NCBI GenBank assembly: GCA_035623255.1
Contig: DASPTU010000056.1
Coordinates: 1-21,573 of the forward strand
DNA from: JAFAGX01 sp035623255
GTDB lineage: Bacteria; Acidobacteriota; Terriglobia; Terriglobales; Acidobacteriaceae
DNA length: 21,573 nucleotides
Direction of reading: 5' to 3'
The notes under the pieces are model-generated. The model saw only the letters and a list, made by a program, of their open reading frames with translations. It had not been told where the DNA came from and made no database searches. Below, piece by piece: positions 7,991 to 15,539 of the stretch. Positions within the stretch are counted from its first letter, which is position 1; every line of letters starts with the position of its first letter. A program made the translations under genes and the position numbers.

Positions 7991-8863
7991 TCAACGATTT
8001 AAGTAGAATCCAGCGACCAGGATAACGCCGAACGTTATGGCGTGGGCGAGTTCGGTCCAGCCAAGGCGGCGAACGACCAGGGGCCTGGGCGGAGTAAAGA
8101 ACCACGCGATACCGCGTACCCACGTTGGAGCAAAAGCCAGGAGCGCTAAGGCGGGAATAATCCGCGCCAGGGAGGCACCCACCAGCATTACAACGACGGT
8201 CGCCTGTGTCATCACAAGCGCCCAGGCGCACGCGAGCTTCTGAGTGAGCCCGAGGGCCCGGCCGCAGTGAATCCGAACTTGGACGAAGTGGATCTGGCCC
8301 ACGGCAAAAAGCCAGTTGATGAGCCAGAGCAGTAACGCCGGCGTACCGAGGTGCCCCACAATCACGGAGAAGGCGGCGGGCGCCGTTGAAGTCAAACCCA
8401 TCGCGCCAACAAACTGGGCCAGCATTCGAGTTTTGCGGCTCAGGTTCTTCAGAAATGCTTGTAGCCCGAATGCGAGACCGGCAATCATCCCCAGCAGTAG
8501 CAATTCACGATTTCGACCATCCCAGAACAGTGCGGTCAAGGTCAGTGCCGCAACGGCTGAGAGGAGAAGAATCACGCGGCCGACTGCGCTCTTTTCTCGA
8601 GCACTTTGAGCGCGCATCGGACTTGTTCCCAACCAACTTTCGACGGGGGTTCGAAGCCAGAAGATCACCAGAGTAGCCACGATCAGGAGGGGAAGGTTTG
8701 AAACCCGGCCGCCTTGCAAGGTCGCAAGGGCAGCGCCGGTCGCCAGAGGGACGAGGAGCATGCCCCAGGCCCCATGCTCGCGCGGGATGATAAGCGAGCG
8801 TAACCGAGACCTCGAGGCAGCGGCGGGGGCGAGCGTAGCGAGTCCAGCTACATGTTGTGCCAT
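7991..8863 (-). CDS. YwiC-like integral membrane protein
   Basis: A 290-residue polytopic membrane protein with roughly eight to nine hydrophobic segments starting near residue 33. The N-terminal motif IPREHGAWGMLLVPL (about 26-40) is the hallmark of the YwiC-like family. Other features are WLRTPVESWLG and a helix with QIHFVQVRIHCGR that places His and Arg residues inside or beside the membrane. No biochemical role is established. In Bacillus subtilis ywiC lies beside fnr and the nitrate-respiration genes, and here it follows a radical SAM gene and multihaem cytochromes, so a link to anaerobic respiration or cofactor handling is plausible. It starts 25 bases after the radical SAM stop on the same strand. 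The ribosome binding site before the ATG at 8863 is weak, suggesting coupling. The extra N-terminal 20 residues (Ala-rich) could be an overextension. Confidence 0.8.
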   Translation of the reverse strand: MAQHVAGLATLAPAAASRSRLRSLIIPREHGAWGMLLVPLATGAALATLQGGRVSNLPLLIVATLVIFWLRTPVESWLGTSPMRAQSAREKSAVGRVILLLSAVAALTLTALFWDGRNRELLLLGMIAGLAFGLQAFLKNLSRKTRMLAQFVGAMGLTSTAPAAFSVIVGHLGTPALLLWLINWLFAVGQIHFVQVRIHCGRALGLTQKLACAWALVMTQATVVVMLVGASLARIIPALALLAFAPTWVRGIAWFFTPPRPLVVRRLGWTELAHAITFGVILVAGFYLNR

Positions 8864-8888
8864 GACGCGGTTCCGTTAGGACCAGGTG

Positions 8889-10139
8889 CTATCCCGCAGC
8901 GATGGTTTCTTTCTGCTTCGTCTTGAGATTTTTCATGCGCGGTTCGTAGACGCAGAATGGTTCCTCGTCGAGGTAGTCGCCAGTGGCGGCAAATGCGCGT
9001 GCGCGGCATCCCATGCAAACGTTGCGGAACTCGCAGCAGCCGCACTTACCTTTCAAATTGTCGGTGTCGCGGAGAGCATTGAAAACTGCGGCATGTTCCC
9101 AAATGTCGGCAAAGCGCTGCTTACGTAGGTCGCCTGCGATCACAGGCAGGTAGCCGCAGGGGAAAACTTCACCTTCGTGGGAGATGAAGCAGACGCCGGT
9201 GCCGGCGAGACAGCCTTTGGTCATGGCGTTCATGTCCGAGGGATGGCCACCGGGATGACCCGCGCCGTGCCCCTGTGGCTTCAGTGAGATTCCTGTGCCG
9301 GCCGGCATCAGCATTTCTGTGGGACCGATGTCACATGGATCAGGTATATGATTTGCGATCTCAGCCGCGGCTTTCGCGGCTTCGGCGGACCTGCGCTCCG
9401 CCACACGCCGCTGCCGAACCACTCGGAAATAGTGCGGGGCACAGGTGGCCTTCAACTCGATACCGCCTTCGAGCGAGCGATCATAGAACCAGTTCAGCAT
9501 GCGCTCGTATTCTTCGGGAGGAACCATCTGCTCGGCGGCGATATCCACGCCACAGCCAACGGGAACCAGCAGGAAGGTGTGCAAGGCATCGGCCCCGAGC
9601 GACTTGGCCAGCTGCAATACATCTGGAAGTTGCCTGGCGTTGTGGCGGGCGATGGTCATGTTGATCTGTATGGACATGCCCAGCGCCTTCAAGTTGCGAA
9701 GCCCTTGCACGGCGGCGTCGAATGCTCCAGGAATGCTGCGGAAAGTGTCGTGAGTGAGGGCATCGGCGCCATCCAGACTGATGGAAACCCGCTTGATACC
9801 GGAGTCGACAATCATGCGCGCGATTTCCTTGGTGACCAGGGTTCCGTTTGTGGCCAGGGCGACGCGCAGCCCTTTGTCGCGCCCGTAAGTTGCCAACTGA
9901 AAGATGTCGGAACGGTACAGCGGCTCGCCTCCGCTCAAGACAAGAATGGGCTTAGCAGTCTCGGCGATCTGGTCGATAATTCCGAGGGCAGTGTGAGTAG
10001 AAAGATCGCGGGGTGAACTCAGCTCGGTAGCGCTGGCCCGGCAGTGAATGCAGCGCAGATTGCACCCTTTTGTGACCTCCCAGAAAATAAGGCGCGGCTT
10101 GTTCTCACCGGAAAGATGATGCCCGTTGCCAGAGGTCAT
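8889..10139 (-). CDS. Radical SAM/SPASM enzyme, AhbD/NirJ-like (haem-related)
   Basis: A 416-residue cytosolic iron-sulphur enzyme. The radical SAM cluster motif is C26-x3-C30-x2-C33 within WEVTKGCNLRCIHCRASA, a wording typical of AhbD (Fe-coproporphyrin decarboxylase) and NirJ (haem d1 synthesis). The SAM-binding GGE is at 70-72, and TCAPHYFRV (232-240) also recalls this group. A C-terminal SPASM-type domain carries Cys310, 317, 328, 366, 368/369, 375, 378 and 396 for auxiliary clusters. Between the barrel and the SPASM region lies a charged helix and a His/Gly-rich stretch (289-300, four... three His in HGAGHPGGH) that is unusual. The ATG at 10139 is preceded by AAAGGAG at seven bases. Tandem CRP/FNR-type palindromes lie upstream. 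Given the multihaem cytochrome neighbours, a role in haem synthesis or modification is inferred; a peptide-modifying PqqE-like enzyme is the alternative. Confidence 0.75.
   Translation of the reverse strand: MTSGNGHHLSGENKPRLIFWEVTKGCNLRCIHCRASATELSSPRDLSTHTALGIIDQIAETAKPILVLSGGEPLYRSDIFQLATYGRDKGLRVALATNGTLVTKEIARMIVDSGIKRVSISLDGADALTHDTFRSIPGAFDAAVQGLRNLKALGMSIQINMTIARHNARQLPDVLQLAKSLGADALHTFLLVPVGCGVDIAAEQMVPPEEYERMLNWFYDRSLEGGIELKATCAPHYFRVVRQRRVAERRSAEAAKAAAEIANHIPDPCDIGPTEMLMPAGTGISLKPQGHGAGHPGGHPSDMNAMTKGCLAGTGVCFISHEGEVFPCGYLPVIAGDLRKQRFADIWEHAAVFNALRDTDNLKGKCGCCEFRNVCMGCRARAFAATGDYLDEEPFCVYEPRMKNLKTKQKETIAAG
9240..9275 (-). other. His/Gly-rich insertion in the radical SAM protein
   Basis: Codons for residues 289-300 of the radical SAM protein encode QGHGAGHPGGHP, just before the first SPASM-region cysteine. 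The stretch could bind a metal or be a disordered linker; I do not recall it in AhbD or NirJ. Confidence 0.5.
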
Positions 10140-10188
10140 CTGCGTTCTCCTTTAACTGCAAACCCCGGGAATTTCACCCCTGGCGACA

Positions 10189-10194
10189 ACGATA
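10189..10194 (-). promoter_or_regulatory. Candidate -10 element of the radical SAM gene
   Basis: On the minus strand TATCGT occupies 10194-10189. A start about seven bases downstream (near 10182) would put the proximal palindrome (centre 10223.5) at -41.5, the classic class II activator position. This is arithmetic on a weak hexamer, so inference only. Confidence 0.3.
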
Positions 10195-10214
10195 GAGGAG
10201 GGTCGAACACAGAG

Positions 10215-10232
10215 CCGTGACTAGAGTCACGG
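10215..10232. promoter_or_regulatory. CRP/FNR-family operator candidate, proximal site
   Basis: Perfect inverted repeat with arms CCGTGAC and GTCACGG around TAGA. The core GTGAC-N4-GTCAC fits the GTGA-N6-TCAC pattern of CRP/FNR-superfamily regulators. It lies 76 bases upstream of the radical SAM start codon in a 146-base gap. Confidence 0.6.
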
Positions 10233-10237
10233 GAAAT

Positions 10238-10253
10238 TGTGATGTCGATCACA
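10238..10253. promoter_or_regulatory. CRP/FNR-family operator candidate, distal site (TGTGA-N6-TCACA)
   Basis: TGTGATGTCGATCACA is a perfect match to the CRP consensus arms TGTGA-N6-TCACA. Its centre (10245.5) is 22 bases from the centre of the proximal palindrome, i.e. about two helical turns, so two dimers would sit on the same DNA face. Confidence 0.65.
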
Positions 10254-10285
10254 CGGGTCCCCTATCCGGCTGCGTTGGCTATGGG

Positions 10286-11827
10286 CTATGGTCCCACTCC
10301 CCCGTTGTGACAGTCGCTACAAGTGACCTGGCTCAAATCCCCGATGTCCACAGGATGTTTGAAGGCAATGCCCTGGGATGAGATTAACCTGGTCACCCCC
10401 TCCTGTTCTTCCAGAATGCTGTGACAGATATCGCAGTCCTTTGGGACGACCCTCCCATCTGCGCTGAAGTGTTGGCCGTCATGGCAGCGGAAGCAACCTG
10501 GGAAGTAGAAGTGCCCGATGTTGTTGGGATGAGTTTTCCAGTTCAGCTTCATTTCCGGGAACGTCGTGCTGCGGTAGAGTCGCTGTATCTCGGCGATGGC
10601 AGTCTGGATTTCGGGCTGTTTGGTCTTTTCCAAATCCGGATATTTCTGTACGTAGAACTTATGGAAATCAGTCGCGATGCCTTGCATTGCCGCTTCAGTG
10701 CTTGGATACGCGTTGGTTAACAGCGTCACTGCCTCTTGTTTGAGGAAGGGCAGCGAGGTGTCCATGCGGCCGGCGAACAAGGAATCATCCACCGCCCGAT
10801 CCGGTGCGACGTAAATGTGGGTCGGGCGGTTGTGGCAATCGACACAATCCATGCGGCGCTTTGGCTTTTTTTCGATGTCTTGTTTAGTGAGCGGAGAATC
10901 CTTGGCGGCGTATTCCGTGATCCTGCCCTGCAAGTCCTTCACGTGAATGTAGGGGATGACCTGCCTTTGTTCATCGGTGGCGATATAAGTGATCTCGTTG
11001 GCGATGTTCATATGCCAATGGATGCCGGCGGGTGCGCCGGTCAACGGATCACCACCTCCGGTCTTGAGGAGCATGCGGATTTGGCGGGGAGTGTTTTTCT
11101 CATCATCGGCGTAATGGGTGAAGACTTTGAGCTGGGCGCCGTAGAATCTGCGCGGCCAATGACACTCCTCACATGTTTCCGGAGCCGGACGCAGGTTATG
11201 GACCGGTGTGGGAATGGGACGCGGAAAGGTGTTGAACACCGTGGCAAAGACTTGCCGGGCACCGGAAAGTTTGGATCGAACATACCACGATGCTCCGGCG
11301 CCAACGTGACACTCGACACAGGCCACGCGAGCATGTGGCGAGAGCTGGTACGCCGTGAGCTCGGGATTCATCACGGAGTGGCACAGCTGTCCGCAAAACT
11401 GCACGGAATCGGTGAATTCGTAGGCCTTGTAACTGCCAACCACGCTCATCAGGATAAAAACGATCGTAAAAGTGAAGAAAAAGGCGATTGCGCCGCGCTG
11501 GGTGGGGTCATTGAAGTCAATATGCAGATAGCGCATGGGCTCGCCGGGGAGTAATGCCCGTCGTTTCCGCCGATCCCACCAGGCGCCTACCACGATTAAC
11601 AGCAATCCGGCTATCAAGAAGGAAGGCGCAACCATGTAGGCAAGAATGCCAACATAAGGGCTGGGGCTAGCAGAGAGGACATCGATGAGAAACAAGAAAA
11701 CTGTGTTGGCCAAACTCACCAGCGCCAATGCCGCGCCAGTGAGACTGATCGGGTTGCCTAGTGCATGCCAGACCGCTGCTGACCGCGTCACCTGGATGGG
11801 TGTTGACTTAGGCTCTTCAGGGCTCAT
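10286..11827 (-). CDS. Seven-haem NapC/NirT-family inner-membrane cytochrome c (ImcH-like)
   Basis: A 513-residue quinol-oxidising-type cytochrome anchored by three N-terminal membrane helices (about 26-51, 57-84, 111-131) with a periplasmic multihaem domain. Seven haem motifs are visible: an atypical first site C145-GQL-C149-H (CX3CH), then C170VECH, C219EECH, C328VDCH, C445FRCH, C465DICH and C503SDCH. The segment FCGQLCHSVMNPELTAY with HARVACVECHVG is the NapC/NirT signature, with a Met shortly after the first haem His. Length, seven haems and three helices match the architecture of Geobacter ImcH, which passes electrons from menaquinol to periplasmic carriers. NrfH- or NapC-type donors to a reductase are alternatives, but no reductase is in the window. 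The ATG at 11827 has GGAGA five bases upstream. It lies 118 bases downstream of the 11-haem cytochrome on the same strand, probably one respiratory unit. Confidence 0.85.
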   Translation of the reverse strand: MSPEEPKSTPIQVTRSAAVWHALGNPISLTGAALALVSLANTVFLFLIDVLSASPSPYVGILAYMVAPSFLIAGLLLIVVGAWWDRRKRRALLPGEPMRYLHIDFNDPTQRGAIAFFFTFTIVFILMSVVGSYKAYEFTDSVQFCGQLCHSVMNPELTAYQLSPHARVACVECHVGAGASWYVRSKLSGARQVFATVFNTFPRPIPTPVHNLRPAPETCEECHWPRRFYGAQLKVFTHYADDEKNTPRQIRMLLKTGGGDPLTGAPAGIHWHMNIANEITYIATDEQRQVIPYIHVKDLQGRITEYAAKDSPLTKQDIEKKPKRRMDCVDCHNRPTHIYVAPDRAVDDSLFAGRMDTSLPFLKQEAVTLLTNAYPSTEAAMQGIATDFHKFYVQKYPDLEKTKQPEIQTAIAEIQRLYRSTTFPEMKLNWKTHPNNIGHFYFPGCFRCHDGQHFSADGRVVPKDCDICHSILEEQEGVTRLISSQGIAFKHPVDIGDLSQVTCSDCHNGGVGP

Positions 11828-11898
11828 TCATTGTCTCCGGCGACACACACAAAACAGCCTCTGCAGCGGAGGTGTAGGTGTCTCTGCTTTTGACTGAC

Positions 11899-11916
11899 GA
11901 AGGACGATTGTCCTTC
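11899..11916. repeat. Perfect inverted repeat between the two cytochrome genes
   Basis: GAAGGAC and GTCCTTC flank GATT: a 7-bp stem with a four-base loop. It sits 29 bases after the 11-haem gene stop and 72 bases before the seven-haem gene start. No T-run follows on the minus strand, so it is more likely an mRNA processing/stability hairpin or an operator than a terminator. Confidence 0.55.
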
Positions 11917-11945
11917 AAGTGGACTCAACAATCCAGTTCTTAGTG

Positions 11946-14000
11946 TCACTTGCGAGGTTCAACGGGTTCCGCTTCGACTTCATGTGGCTTGCCGCCATTA
12001 CCTGTCACAAGTGGCGTAGCCTCTGCATCATGCTCGTCCTGGCGGGCAGCTTGCAGTAGAGTTGGCGAGTCGAGAGCATGTTCCTCCCGGTAGTGCTCAA
12101 CCGACATTTTGCCGTCCCACCAGGCCCAGTTCATCGGGTACACATCTGGATCGAAAAATACCTGGTAGAAGTGCCAGACCAGAATGGCGAGGGTTGCGAG
12201 CACGGCTTCGTACAAATGGATGGCCGTCGCCACATCCAGCCACCAGCGCGGTAGCAGGTTCCCAAAGAAAACCTTGGCCCAGAGCATGATTCCGGTGCTC
12301 TCCATCACGATGAGGCCCCACACCAGCGCCCAATACTCGGCTTTCTCGGCATAGGTGAACCGCGCAAATTCGGGTTTCTCGGAGCTGAAGCCGAGATAGT
12401 AAGTCATGGTGCGGCATACATCAGAGGCGTCCTTGGGAACCGGAAGGAAATCCCTGAAAAGGCGGCGTCCATCGCGGCTGAATGCGACATAGAACAAATG
12501 GGAAATGCCCGACGCAATCAGGACGACGGCTGCGACGCGGTGCGTGACGCTGCGTACTTTCTCGCTCATGCCCAACAGCCCAGCGAACCAGGAGTCAGGG
12601 AACTTGAGGGCGAAACCGGTTACGACCAGAACAAAGAAACTGGTAAGCAAGGTAATATGCTGCAGACGCTGACTGCGGCTCATTCTTGTGATGACCCGGT
12701 GCTCGAAGTTTCGGCGCAGAATTGTTTTTCGGCGCCAGATCACGAAATTGTGCAGCAGCATTCCGCCGATCACCACAACGATCATGCTGATGTAGAACTT
12801 CCGGATCCAGCGCACTGCGACGCTGCCAGTATCCGCCGAGAGGGGAGCATCGACGTGCACCTTCGCCGCTATGAATTTTTCCGTAACTCCGGGGTGGCAC
12901 TGACCACACGTCTTAACGAGATTTTGCCGATTGATGGTGGAACGCGGATCGCTGGAGGGCAAGATGTTATGTACGCCGTGGCAGCTGGCACAATTGGCGA
13001 CGACCTGCGAACCCAGTTTGGACGCGAGTCCGTGGTAACTCGCCAGGTAAGTGGTTGCGCGGCGGCCTTCAAAGCCGAATTCCTGAGACAGTCGCACGCC
13101 CTCGTGGCACCGTGCACACGTGACAGCAGCAACATTTTGGGCATTCACGGGAGAACTGGGATCGACATGCGACTTGATGGAATGAATTCCGTGGCAATCG
13201 GTGCAGACCGGCGCCTGCCAATCTCCCCGGGCAATGGCCTGGCCATGAATACTCTGCGCAAATTGCAGCTCGATAGGCCCGTGGCACTTAGCGCAAGTTG
13301 TCGGGACGTTAAATTTGAAAATGGAGGATTTGGGATCGGCGGCTGCGAGGATCTCGTGCGTGCCATGACAATCGGTGCACACGGCTGCTTTCTCAGAACC
13401 GGCCGCAATCGCTTTCCCGTGCACGCTTTCCTGATAGGAGACAAACAACTGGGCACTGTGGCCGCTGGCCGCCATCACGAACCTCTGGCCATGACAGCTG
13501 CCGCAGGTGGCGGGAATGTTGGCGTGGTTCACCTTCGATTTGGGATCGCTGGCGGCAAGTAGTTCGTGCGGGCTGCCGTGACAATCGACGCAGGTTGCGG
13601 CTTGACCATCCCCGGCCTTGATCGCTTTCGCGTGAAAGCTGCGATCATAGGCCGCTTGTTCATCGGCGTGGCACGTGGCGCAGGAAACCTTGGCCGGTGC
13701 ATTCTCGTGGGGGGACGTCTTGAGATCGGTGTGGCAGCCCACGCACTGGAACATGCTGCCGTGAATGGAGTCTTTGAACTTGTCTGGGTTCACAAACAAG
13801 CTGACCGGCTTGCCATTGACTTCGTGCGTGAGTGTTGAATCGCCGTGGCAGGCGAGGCAATCGTCATTTTTCGGTTTCGGCGCAGATTTGTCAGCAGCAG
13901 CCCCCAGCCTTACATTGACGACGAGGAGAAGTGCGGCGACTAGCGCTACGCGACCAGCCAGCCAGTACGCCTGGGTAGAAGTCCCATTCTCCCCCGCCAT
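11946..14000 (-). CDS. 11-haem c-type cytochrome fused to b-type membrane domain (CbcL-like)
   Basis: A 684-residue membrane cytochrome. After a signal/anchor helix (about 15-35) the periplasmic part carries eleven CXXCH motifs at residues 48, 86, 107, 137, 166, 208, 236, 266, 295, 337 and 365. They are arranged in repeated units of the form HGKAIAxG...CTDCHGxHxIL...DPKS...TCxxCH. The C-terminal half (about 400-635) has some five to six hydrophobic helices with histidines such as H417, H448, H487, H595 and H610, as in FdnI/HydC/cytochrome b561-type diheme b subunits, then a charged cytoplasmic tail. This multihaem-c plus b fusion is the architecture of Geobacter CbcL, a menaquinol oxidase feeding extracellular or periplasmic acceptors. 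The ATG at 14000 is chosen over the upstream frame (to 14069) because GGAGGG ends seven bases before it and the signal peptide then starts properly. A CRP-like palindrome lies upstream. Confidence 0.85.
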   Translation of the reverse strand: MAGENGTSTQAYWLAGRVALVAALLLVVNVRLGAAADKSAPKPKNDDCLACHGDSTLTHEVNGKPVSLFVNPDKFKDSIHGSMFQCVGCHTDLKTSPHENAPAKVSCATCHADEQAAYDRSFHAKAIKAGDGQAATCVDCHGSPHELLAASDPKSKVNHANIPATCGSCHGQRFVMAASGHSAQLFVSYQESVHGKAIAAGSEKAAVCTDCHGTHEILAAADPKSSIFKFNVPTTCAKCHGPIELQFAQSIHGQAIARGDWQAPVCTDCHGIHSIKSHVDPSSPVNAQNVAAVTCARCHEGVRLSQEFGFEGRRATTYLASYHGLASKLGSQVVANCASCHGVHNILPSSDPRSTINRQNLVKTCGQCHPGVTEKFIAAKVHVDAPLSADTGSVAVRWIRKFYISMIVVVIGGMLLHNFVIWRRKTILRRNFEHRVITRMSRSQRLQHITLLTSFFVLVVTGFALKFPDSWFAGLLGMSEKVRSVTHRVAAVVLIASGISHLFYVAFSRDGRRLFRDFLPVPKDASDVCRTMTYYLGFSSEKPEFARFTYAEKAEYWALVWGLIVMESTGIMLWAKVFFGNLLPRWWLDVATAIHLYEAVLATLAILVWHFYQVFFDPDVYPMNWAWWDGKMSVEHYREEHALDSPTLLQAARQDEHDAEATPLVTGNGGKPHEVEAEPVEPRK

Positions 14001-14090
14001 CCTTTCGCCCTCCTGGTAACGAACGTTTACGGCAAATCCATTGTTCGTGGGGGCAGGCAAAACGGGCAATGAGTCATCTCACCCGCTGAC

Positions 14091-14104
14091 GTGACTTGGG
14101 TCAC
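14091..14104. promoter_or_regulatory. CRP/FNR-family operator candidate upstream of the 11-haem cytochrome
   Basis: GTGACTTGGGTCAC is a GTGAC-N4-GTCAC palindrome with the same arms as the one at 10217-10230. It lies about 90 bases upstream of the start at 14000 in the 147-base gap after pntB. No clear -10 was identified at the expected distance. Confidence 0.55.
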
Positions 14105-14147
14105 AAAACTGATGGCTTCCCGGAAATACGAGGTTTATGCCGAATTT

Positions 14148-15539
14148 CTAATGCGCGTTCCCCGAGAGTTGGTGCACGATGCTGTTCACAAATGATTTGG
14201 CATCGCCGAAAAGCATCAGGGTCTTGTCCATGTAATAAAGCGGGTTGTCGATGCCGGCGAAGCCGGGGTTCATGCTGCGCTTGATGACCATGACGGTGCG
14301 CGCTTTATCGACATCGAGGATCGGCATCCCGTAAATCGGACTCGATTGATCGGTACGGGCTGCAGGGTTTGTGACGTCATTGGCTCCGATTATAAGGGCC
14401 ACGTCGGTCTGTGGAAACTCGCCGTTGATATCGTCCATTTCCATCAGGCGGTCGTAGGGAATGTCTGCCTCGGCCAGCAGGACATTCATGTGGCCGGGCA
14501 TGCGGCCCGCGACCGGATGGATGGCAAAGCGTACATCGATACCTTTCTTGGTGAGGACGTCATAGAGCTCCCGGACTTTGTGCTGGGCCTGTGCTACAGC
14601 CATGCCGTATCCAGGTACTATGACCACCTTATCTGCTGCTGACAGGATGCCGGCAGCTTCCTCCGGCGTGGCGCTGCGAACCGTTCTTTCCTCCTGCACT
14701 CCTGCAGCCGACGCCTGCACTTGCCCGAACGCTCCGAACATCACGTTGGTGAAGGAGCGATTCATGGCCTTACACATGATTACGGACAGGATGAAGCCCG
14801 ACGATCCATCGAGAGCGCCGGCGACGACGAGCACTTTACTATTGAGGACGAATCCGAGCAGCGCTGCCGAAACGCCTGCGTAGGAATTCAATAGCGAAAT
14901 TACTGTGGGCATGTCTGCGCCGCCGATGGGAGTGACCAACATCACGCCAAAAATCAGGGCTACGATCACCATGACGGGAAACAGCACCGCGTGCGTGGGA
15001 TTCACCACCAGAGCGGCCGCCAATCCCAGGGCTCCCGCCAGAACAGAAAGGCTGACAATATTCTGCCCGCGATAGACGATCGGCCGCTGCGGCAGGATTT
15101 CCTGCAACTTTCCCGCCGCGATCAGGCTGCCGGTAAATGTGAGAGACCCGATAATAACCTCCAGTGCGATCTCCCCCATCTCGAACCGCGTCACCGCCGT
15201 GGTTCCGACGTAATACTCGGCAATGCCGATCATAGCTGCTGAAAGAGCGCCGAAGGCATGACTCAAGGCCGTTCGCTGCGGCACGGCCGTCATGTGCACC
15301 AGGCCCAGCGGAACGCCGATTCCGGCACCGATGATCAGGGGGATGAGGACCCATTTGTACTGCACCACCTCGGGGTTGAAGAGTGTGACTACGACCGCCA
15401 GCGCAGCGCCGATTTCGCCTGCCAGAACGCCCCAGCGCGCACTCACTGGCGAACTTAGGAATTTGAGAGAAAGAATGAAGAGAACGACCGCGACGATGTA
15501 CGCGAAATCGAGATACTGTTGAAGCGCCAGTTCGGTCAT
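14148..15539 (-). CDS. pntB: NAD(P) transhydrogenase subunit beta
   Basis: The beta subunit of the proton-translocating transhydrogenase, which uses the proton gradient to transfer hydride from NADH to NADP+ at the inner membrane. The 463-residue protein has an N-terminal membrane domain of about eight helices (for example RWGVLAGEIGAALAVVV, LSVLAGALGLAAALVV, TPIGGADMPTVISLLNSYAG) and a C-terminal NADP(H)-binding domain with VIVPGYGMAVAQAQ, FAIHPVAGRMPGHMNVLLAEA, DVALIIGANDVTNPAA and VIKRSMNPGFAGIDNPLYY, all diagnostic for PntB. Length is normal. Its start overlaps the pntA2 stop by four bases (15536-15539), so the two are translationally coupled. It is the last gene of the pnt operon. Confidence 0.96.
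   Translation of the reverse strand: MTELALQQYLDFAYIVAVVLFILSLKFLSSPVSARWGVLAGEIGAALAVVVTLFNPEVVQYKWVLIPLIIGAGIGVPLGLVHMTAVPQRTALSHAFGALSAAMIGIAEYYVGTTAVTRFEMGEIALEVIIGSLTFTGSLIAAGKLQEILPQRPIVYRGQNIVSLSVLAGALGLAAALVVNPTHAVLFPVMVIVALIFGVMLVTPIGGADMPTVISLLNSYAGVSAALLGFVLNSKVLVVAGALDGSSGFILSVIMCKAMNRSFTNVMFGAFGQVQASAAGVQEERTVRSATPEEAAGILSAADKVVIVPGYGMAVAQAQHKVRELYDVLTKKGIDVRFAIHPVAGRMPGHMNVLLAEADIPYDRLMEMDDINGEFPQTDVALIIGANDVTNPAARTDQSSPIYGMPILDVDKARTVMVIKRSMNPGFAGIDNPLYYMDKTLMLFGDAKSFVNSIVHQLSGNAH

Noticed and set aside
12498..13562. 354-residue open frame antisense to the 11-haem cytochrome
   Set aside because: It mirrors the repeated CXXCH coding units; no ribosome binding site or domain of its own.
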